Assembly (NCBI GenBank): GCA_947846985.1
Contig: CANTUZ010000001.1
Coordinates: forward strand, 171,743,091-171,807,090
Length of the DNA stretch: 64,000 nucleotides
Source: Fratercula arctica
Lineage: Eukaryota; Chordata; Aves; Charadriiformes; Alcidae
Direction: 5' to 3'
The stretch's first letter is position 1; each line of letters opens with the position of its first letter. The translations under genes and the position numbers were made by a program. Below, in pieces: positions 56,633 through 64,000 of this stretch. The notes beneath the pieces are model-generated. The model ran no database searches. It saw nothing but the letters and a program-made list of their open reading frames with translations, and was not told the origin of the DNA.

Positions 56633-58930
56633 TGTGATGTTTTTCCGTTTGTTTCAAGATAGTGGGATGAACCTGAATAGTTTTTACATGCTGAAAGCCC
56701 TCCGTCACCACGCACTGACACCCTCGGCTCCTGTCTCACCCTGCCCTTAGCCAGGAGGGAAATAGTAGGGGAGAAATGGGTGTTCAGAAACAGAAACCAG
56801 TTTCTTCTTCCAGTCAAACCAAGAAAGCTGGGATTTGTTCCTGGGCTCCCAGTTGGTCAAAGACTGCCAGTTGTGCCAATCTTAGCTGCATAATACTTTT
56901 CTTCCTTAACTAGGGCTTGTAGTGCAGATCACCAGAGGGGTATCACGGAATGGGCGCGATCCGAAGTCAGGTGCAACAGCTTTTCTACTTCCCCGAGCAC
57001 TTTTATGCAGTGAGGTGAGCAGAGGTACTGCCAGCAGGTGTGGGGTCACTGGAGGTGCTGGTGTAAAACTGGTTTCATGGAGGTAGCAGCAGGGAGAGTT
57101 GCTGAAACGCTCTCATCACTGCGCATTCCTTAGGGAAAGAACCCCTCCGGAGTTGCGTGGAGAAGGAGCCGTACTGTGAGATAGCAAGAGTTGTTCCCTC
57201 GCTCTCCGCTGTTAAACTCTCAGCCCTGCCCTGTGGAACAACCTCCGCTGTTGGCTCAGCCTGGCGTCTGCTCCAGCCAAGGGCTCCTGGCCCAAAAGCA
57301 CAAATAACCTATTTTTGACAGGAAGTGTCAATCAAATTTTCTGAGAAATTCTCTCTTAGTAGCCAGTAGTTCCCAAATTAACTGTTCTTGGCAGAAAACA
57401 GTGTCTTACCCTGCAAGTAGCTTTTGCAGAAGCCTGAGGATGGAATAAGGGACGTAACAGCCCTGTACACACACACGCGCTTAGAGAGAGAGAGAGAGGG
57501 AGATGTGTAAAAAACGTGATGTTTATCACAACAATTGCTCACTTGGTTTTAACTATAGCTTTCTACAGACTTAATGAAGCATTTGACTGTCTATATTTAT
57601 TTTTGTGTGCCTAAAGAAAAAAATACTATGTATATTAGAAACATATATAATACATTTTCTACAGTCAAGCCAGGTTTTAGATTTTTCCAGAATACTCAGT
57701 TTTACAGTGTGGTGGCAATTTGTATGAACTCTGGAACTATTTTAAGCTAAAATTGGTTAGCACTTTTTGAAAAAAAATGTTGTAGCAAATTGCTATGTCT
57801 GTCCTGGTTTAGCACGCCATGCGTACTTATTTTTTATTACATTTTCCTTCTCTGACTTCTTGGATTTTAATGACTTTTTATATCTTTTTACTCTATACAG
57901 TTGAGCCTTGCTATAAAGCTCCTTTCAGGAGACAGATAAATGTTATGGGGGGGGTTTACTTGGTTTTTTTTTCCTTTCAGAGGAGAGGTGGAAATTGGGT
58001 GGGAAGGACCAATGGAGGATTTCAACTGGGAAAAGGGTCATTAATTCCTTGTTTTGCAGCTCCTGGCTGGAAGATCAGCTGTCACTTGCTGCCACGTTGT
58101 TGGGGCAGTGACTATAGTGATGCTCCACTGTATTTCAAAACGTAACGAAGAATATCGGATAGAGTAACTTAGCAGAAAATATGGGGTTCGTTAACAATTT
58201 CTATGTCAAATTAAAAAAGAAATGCCTTGCCTTAATACGTAGACTCTCCTATTTTTCCTGAAAAGCAGTAAGGGCTGTGTTGGTGTGACTGCTCGAGAAG
58301 GCACGGAGTCATGGTTTTTGTTAAAATAGTATGAAAACTGTTATTTCTATTTATTGAAACTCCTTGTACTGAAAGTCCCACCATGCGCTAGCGCTGAAGG
58401 CGAAGTGACGGGGACGCGGAGCCCCCTTGATGCCTCTCGGGTGTTGGTAATTCCTTCCATCCAAACGGCCTCGAGGAAAACAAGTACGAAACTGTGTTAC
58501 CTTCTGGGAGCTTCTGCAAATTACAAGGGTTTTCCTTGCACTCCTCCTGCTGTCTCACTGGGCGCGCTGCTCCAACCTCTCATCCTAAAGGTGGATCTTA
58601 GGAGCACGGTGACTGTCCAAAGTCCACGATACGGTGTTTGTAGCGTAAGGCTGGAGTGCTGTCTACTGAAAAAAAAATACTCTAAAAACTAGTTTTGTGT
58701 AGTGCTTAACCGTTTCTAATAAATTCTTTTCACTAAGCTGGCAGTAGTCCGTGTTTGGTCTTAAACGATTCTGGCTCCAGTGGTTTAATTCAGAAAGCAA
58801 TATGTAATTGCTGTGTCTTTTGTACGTGTGCATATTTCATCTTGTTCTGTGTTGTCAAGGCTCGGCCCCTCCTTTTACATCTTGTTTGTTTTCGGTGAGT
58901 CTGTCTTCACCCTGCCCTGCTGAAGAAACG

Positions 58931-59072
58931 CAGAATCGCAGAGTGATAGGGGTTGGAAGGGACCTCTGGAGATCATCTAGTCCAACCCCCTGCCAGAGCA
59001 GGGTCACCCAGAGCAGGTTGCACAGGAACGCGTCCAGGCGGGTTTTGAATGTTGGTTTAGGGCAAGTGCCGC
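58931..59072 (-). mobile_element. CR1 3' end, antisense
   Basis: 'cagaatcgcagagtgatagg', 'ggttggaagggacctctgga', 'gatcatctagtccaaccccc' and 'gcagggtcacccagagcagg' are the reverse complement of the avian CR1 terminus. It is 5'-truncated. The overlapping open frames on both strands are CR1 sequence. Confidence 0.93.
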
Positions 59073-59126
59073 GGTGAGGACTGTAGGTGCCGGGGTGTGC
59101 AAAACGTGGTTTATCATCTGCTGCGC

Positions 59127-59186
59127 GGGCAGGACTCAAACCAACTGGGCAGGACTCAGAGAAGGGCAGGACTCAAACCAACTCGG
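59127..59186. repeat. Short imperfect tandem repeat (GGGCAGGACTCAAACCAACT)
   Basis: Two complete copies of the 20-mer flank a partial copy (GGGCAGGACTCAG). It is probably a local slippage duplication just after the CR1 fragment. Confidence 0.85.
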
Positions 59187-59992
59187 CCATGTCCTACACG
59201 CTAGAAGTACGCACCAGAACAGTGGGCTTCACTGGAAATAGCCCATTGGGAATTCAGGACATGGTGGCCTACCTTCCCTCAGAGCTCTGTTCCAGGCCTC
59301 ACTTTACTTTCTAGGATTAACCCTCTAGGATTAACTGCCACGAGGTCCCTCTGTTGGTAATGCAGGCACAAGCTGTGCCAGAGCCTGCTGTCCTTAAAGG
59401 CGCTGGTGGCTGCTGTGTGGAATTCAAAGAAGCCTTGCTCGTTCTGGGTTGGTTTGGCTGGGTGATGACCTCCAGGGTGGGAAAGGACAGTCTTAGCCTG
59501 GTGCTGCTCTGGTGGTGGCTTAGTTCTGTGTTCACTAAAGGTGTCCTAATAAAAGGGTCTTAGGAAAGAGCACACCACTTCGAGGAGCAAGGGTGGAAAT
59601 TAAGGTCCAGCCTCAAGGGCCTTGGGGAGGGTGTTCCCGGGGAGAGGGAGGCTCAGAGGTGTCAGTTCCTTGAGGCTGAGCCTCCAGAAGGACAAAGAGC
59701 CCCCAGAGGCGTGTCCTGCGGCTGTAATGGCCTGGTGAGGCTGGGCCAGGGCGACTGAGCCAGGAAGGGTTTCGTCAGTCATGATGAGTGTGACGTGACC
59801 TCAAGGAGGTAGAGTTAAGCTGACTGCATCACAGGCTGAGGGCAGACGTGCCGAAAGACACAATTTCCAAGGAAAAAGGCTTGAAGAGGAAAGTAATTTA
59901 AACCAACCAACTGCAGGTAATTAAAAGCTTACTGCCTGAATTGTAACCCAGTCTTATTTCCATATGCCTGCTTGGGGGCATGCACCTTTTCC

Positions 59993-60019
59993 AAAAAAAA
60001 AAAAAAAAAAAAAAAAAAA
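59993..60019. repeat. A-rich homopolymer
   Basis: A run of about 27 A follows CTTTTCC in downstream intergenic DNA. The sequence before it matches no retroposon I know. Confidence 0.9.
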
Positions 60020-62019
60020 TCACTTCACCTGTTGTTGCCAAGGGCTTTTCAGTACATCAGGTTGACTTACACTATGTCTCACGCTCCCCCCTCGGCCTCC
60101 ACCTGCAGTTTGCCACATGCCCCACACAAAAGTAGATTTTTGCACATGCGAAAAAAAAGAAAAAAAAAAAATCTGTCCTGCAAATACCTGCACGTGATCA
60201 GGTGAGGCGTTTCATGCATTTACAGTCCAGTGACTTACGTGTCCAGAGACCCATCTGCTGGTGTCCTCTGAGGGCCACCACTGCATGGAGCACGCTGGAA
60301 GGAGGAGGGACATCTCAGCGTGGATCTGAGCAGTGGTGGCACCACCAGGACACAAACATTTCTGAGCATGAGCTGGCCCCGAGCACGGGAAGAGGAGCAG
60401 CCCGTGGGGACAAACAGCAGGGGCAGAAGTAGCTCTTTAGTCAAACTCTGTAATTTTTGCTGAGCAAGTGCCAGCAGGGGCTGGTTTATGCAGCTAAAGC
60501 CTTTCTGGATCCCTCCTCTGCAAGCAGTGCCTTGAAATCTTTACTCAGTTTTGCTGTGGAGATACTGGGCTGGAGGCTGCTGCCAGAACCAGGGTGTGGT
60601 TTTTCCCCGCAGAAGCCACATCTCGAGCATTGTACCACATCACATCGTGTGTAAAAGTATGTTGGTTCCAAAGGTGGACTTGCACCTTTTGAATTAGTTG
60701 TTATTATTAGTTAGAAACTATGCTGGCAACATTTTTCATTATTATTAAAAGTATTACAATATTCACATTAATCGATAGTTTATTTAAAAAGTAGAGACGA
60801 GAGTAAGGACAATAAAGTAGATGATAACCAATTTCAGTAATTAAAGCATACTTAACAGGTGCAGCAGCTTTCAAAATAATGGAGTGTCTATGGAAATTAA
60901 AAAAAATATCACCAACCTAGAGATTAAAAAACCCCACAAAACTAAAATCGCAAGTAACTACTTATGGAAAAGGAGCTGAAGCTGAGAGAGGGCAGGGGCT
61001 GGGATATGGAACTTGGCTCAAACTTGACTGGTTCCTTCCCGATATTCCTGACTCCTCCCAGAGTCTCACACACCAACTGTAAATTTCAGCCTGCTCATCG
61101 CTTTCACAGTCTGTTTGTGCAGTGAGTGCCCGGGATTTGAGCGATGCAGGAGATGCTCATTACACACGGTGAACAATCAAACCCAGAGTGGAATCCAGGA
61201 CAGAGAAAAATTACGGCAGGAGCCAAACCCAAGGAATTTTGGCAGCAGGTTGTCGTATAATTAGTCCTGAAGCATTGCAGACGCTAAACTGACAGCCACC
61301 GAATGTCTGATGAGGAGCATCAATCACAAATAGCCGGGCATTCCCAGGCGCCTGGGTGCAACAGCAGGTGGGACAGCAGAAAAGAACAACTCTTGGAAGT
61401 CAGAGTTTACCTATAAATTCCGGAGCCTTTTACAGAAATGCGGGGCTCCTCTACCAGGAGTCAGGAACGTTGCTGCCTTTTTTTTCTCTCCGCCTGACGT
61501 GCAGGTATTTGCGGTGCAGACGTTTCTCAGGCTGCTGACCGCTGGCTTGCTCTGCCCCAGGCCAGGAGGAGAGCAGAGCTTCTTCTCGGATGGCCAGGGT
61601 CGCCGGTGCTGCCTGTGGGCACGAAGCCCCAGGGCACCCAGAAGGAACCCTGTCACTAGAGAGCATCTAGGAGAAAAGGCTGTCACACGCTCAGCTTCCT
61701 CAGTCCTCGTTAATTCCCACCGCGTGGCAGCTGGCAGTTAAATGACCACGTGAGACTGATAAACTCTTAAGATGTTCCCCCTGAAAATACGACATCTCGG
61801 AGACACAAGATCTGGCCAAGCCCTCAGCTCCAGCCTGGCGTCCCAGGGCAGTTCCTGCAGGGCATCCCAACGCTATTTAAGTTTTTAAAGTTCTGATAAA
61901 GGTACAGCCATACTTGTCAGCGGGGTGAATACAAAACACAACCAGGCAGCAGGGGCACCTCTTGTTCCACGCGTTGTGGCACGTGGATTAAATTTTTCAT
62001 GCACTGGGGATTTTACTAC

Positions 62020-62085
62020 GGGGTGAGCCGCGGGTCAGTTGGCCGAGACTTCACAGAGGCTTATGGCAGAAGTGAGATTTGAAGC
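62020..62085 (+). mobile_element. MIR-like (CORE-SINE) relic, possible
   Basis: 'acttcacagaggcttatggc' and 'agaagtgagatttgaagc' resemble the MIR 3' region (GGTCACACAG...GTGGCAGAG..GGATTTGAAC). It is old and short. Ancient MIR elements are known in amniotes, including birds. The match is by eye only. Confidence 0.4.
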
Positions 62086-63507
62086 GGTGACCCTTCTAAA
62101 CCCCACCGACCCCAGGTGACGCAGGGAGGACAGCCCCACCAGCACGCTGCGGTGACAGAGCTCTCGGATTGTGACGGTCACGTCCCGTCTGAGGAGCACA
62201 GGGAGATGCAGCCAGGCCAGTGCCCACCCCACTTCTGAATTAGCCCGACGCCACCTTATGGAATGACATAATCACATTAACTTTTGCAATGGTGCAGGCT
62301 CCCTGTTTCTAGGATCTTATTCCAAAAGAACAAGCAAGAAGTACTGGCCTCCTTCCTCCCTTCCTGCTCCCTTCACCCAGGGCTGGCAACGAGGCTGAGC
62401 TCCAGTGAACCTTCCTGAGGCCCTGGGTGGGTGAGGAGGCCACCGAGGCCAGCAGCAGAACTGGGGGGAGGGTACAACCTCCCGCCCTGGAGGACTTGTT
62501 TCATACTTTAGGATTCACCCCGTAACTCCATCCTAAACAACGTAAACACAGAGAGCCCTGCTCAAAGACAAGGGACAAGCAGACATGCGGGTATCCGAAA
62601 ACTTTACTCTTGGCCAGGAGAGCAAGTTACCTGTGGACACATGGATTTGAAAATCCCCGAAACAACAAAACCAGCAGACCCTCTCAGAAGACAGTTTGCA
62701 GCAAATCCACCTACAAGGTACTGAAAGGCTACCTTACAACAGCTGTCCAGAAGCCACCCAACACAGGAGCAGAAGACAGACCTTCACATGATTCATCTTG
62801 ATGAGATTTTTGTCACTCTAACAATGCATTTCTTTTCACCTGAGGTAAAAAGCAATCAGCTTTTTTAATTGGCTCAGATTACTCTCCGGTTAACTTACCA
62901 CGGATAGGGAGAAGCCACGGCACAAACAGCAACGATGCTGTGAGAAACGGCAAGTTGTGGTACAACCATGCGAAAACCAGCAGGCTATTAAAACCGACTG
63001 AGGACGGTTTTGAAGTCCCTGTAATTTAAGAACGCATTGCCATCTTGCCAGAAACACCACAACAAACTGGCAGTAACTTATAGCAACCAGCCTTGAATTC
63101 TCCGTCACTCAAAAATGGTCCATGCGAACTCAAACCCCTCTGTGCGAAAGCCCCCTCGCCCCACGGATCCAGCTACCCAAGTTCACCCACCCCCTGCGAG
63201 CTGCAGCCCGAGTCCGCGCAGAAGGACGTGGGGCAATTTTTCGGCTCCACAACCTTTGCCTCTCTGCGGTCTGCGCACCCATCGCGTCACCCAGCAAGGC
63301 AAAGGACACCAGCCGCAGAGCTCTCCGCAGCCACCCGTGCAAGGAACGACTGGCAGCCCAACAACCTGCCGGTAGGAAAGGCAGAGGAGGGAGAAAGAGT
63401 ACGACAGGATGATGACGGGTGTATCCCAAGATGTTGCACGTCATCGTGTCACAACAGACTGCTGATTTATCTTCCCACAGGGCAGGGCAGTACCGCGATG
63501 CCCGTGT

Positions 63508-63592
63508 TACAGCAGATGAGAGAGTTCCACGCGCCGTGACTTGCTGCAAGCCACAGAGGAGATCTTTGGCAGTGATGTGAACTCAACTCAAA
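63508..63592 (+). mobile_element. MIR-like (CORE-SINE) relic
   Basis: 'gttacagcagatgagagagt', 'gtgacttgctgcaagccaca' and 'ggcagtgatgtgaactcaac' keep the order of the MIR consensus words for ACAGATGAG, GTGACTTGCCCAAGGTCACA and GGCAGAG..GGATTTGAAC. Three collinear matches make this better supported than the copy near 62050. Confidence 0.5.
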
Positions 63593-64000
63593 CCTCGCCA
63601 CGTGCTCCAAGTGCTTCTCCCTCCGGGCTACTCCCCTTCAAAGCTGGAAAAAAACTGAAACCAAACTATTTTTAGTGTTAATAATACAGATATTTGAATC
63701 TAGGAGGTGCTTTGCCCCAAACCGTAGGTAGGCAGGCAGTAATTAGCACTGATGGCTGCACGCTCCAGCCCTGCCATCATACACTACAGAAGAAACACCG
63801 GGAAGTGTATCATCAAGCAAAGCCAAGCGTAAATTAATAGGGAAAAGAGCCCAATTTAAAGGTGAAGAATTGTTGATGCTTTTTCTCCTTCCAGGCAAGG
63901 CTGTTGCAATAGTTTTCAGTGGAGATCAGACCACAAGGAAAAGCACTCTGTTACTGTGCTGATAACTTAACAACCTCTAAAGTCAGGCTGATGATTGAGG

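Larger units (their letters stand above)
56640..64000. other. Downstream intergenic region, no supported coding gene
   Basis: Moderately GC-rich in places. Contains a small CA/GA simple repeat (about 57470-57501), AATAAA at 58718-58723, an antisense CR1 (about 58931-59072), a short tandem repeat (59127-59186), A-runs (59993-60019) and two MIR-like SINE relics. An AT-rich patch at 60690-60960 includes TTTATT (60779-60784), a possible AATAAA on the minus strand. Open frames up to 148 codons show no family resemblance. ARID2 is expected nearby on the minus strand by mammalian synteny, but I see no exon of it. Confidence 0.65.

Noticed and set aside
57795..58145. Possible second LTR starting TGTCCTGGTTTAGC
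   Set aside because: Only the first dozen bases resemble the LTR terminus. Neither the internal words nor the other end are found within 700 bp.
63093..63549. Overlapping frames of 148, 96, 86 and 139 codons on both strands
   Set aside because: Low-complexity, no recognisable domain, and overlapping a MIR-like relic. Likely chance frames in GC-richer DNA.
1..64000. Search for CRISPR arrays, operons, phage genes, tRNA, rRNA or snRNA genes
   Set aside because: No regularly spaced repeats with unique spacers, no bacterial gene organisation and no recognisable RNA gene was seen. Small snoRNAs or microRNAs in introns cannot be excluded by eye.

Overview
The window is vertebrate nuclear DNA, almost certainly from a bird and probably a neoavian one. 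It is AT-rich, and one multi-exon gene spans most of it. It holds several CR1 LINE 3' ends of avian type and an endogenous-retrovirus solo LTR of a sort widespread in neoavian birds. There is no sign of prokaryotic organisation: no operons, CRISPR arrays or phage genes.

The only protein-coding gene I can support is SCAF11 (SR-related CTD-associated factor 11, also SFRS2IP/SIP1), on the + strand. I rebuilt it exon by exon from reading frames, splice sites and similarity to the human protein as I remember it. There are 14 coding exons from the ATG at 24345 to the stop at 55961-55963. All phases agree, giving 1384 codons (1383 residues; human is about 1463). Domain order is: N-terminal RING finger split over exons 3-4; a conserved region of short exons; one 2.5 kb exon with NLS-like, acidic, SR-repeat and RGG segments; a Met/Gln/Pro-rich segment with a nine-proline run; and a C-terminal domain shared with SCAF1 and PHRF1.

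Layout: 1-7370 is intergenic, with a hexanucleotide microsatellite, a CR1 copy and no supported gene. 7370-8690 is a CpG-island promoter with GC boxes, an inverted CCAAT box and a CACGTG E-box, probably holding the untranslated first exon. 7993-24326 is a 16 kb first intron. 24327-55963 holds the coding exons. 55964 to about 56630 is the 3' UTR, with AATAAA at 56605. 56640-64000 is intergenic, with CR1, MIR-like relics and simple repeats. In mammals the gene beyond this 3' end is ARID2 in tail-to-tail orientation, but I see no ARID2 coding sequence here.

The most interesting signals concern regulation of SCAF11 processing. Intron 13 is a GC-AG intron with a (CA)n(TA)n repeat 46 nt inside it. 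A perfect 11-bp inverted repeat lies between the likely branch point and the acceptor of exon 4, a frame-neutral exon carrying the last two RING ligands. AATAAA signals in introns 3 and 11 could give truncated isoforms. An unexplained block in intron 5 is open on both strands. I did not find a wholly new biological system.
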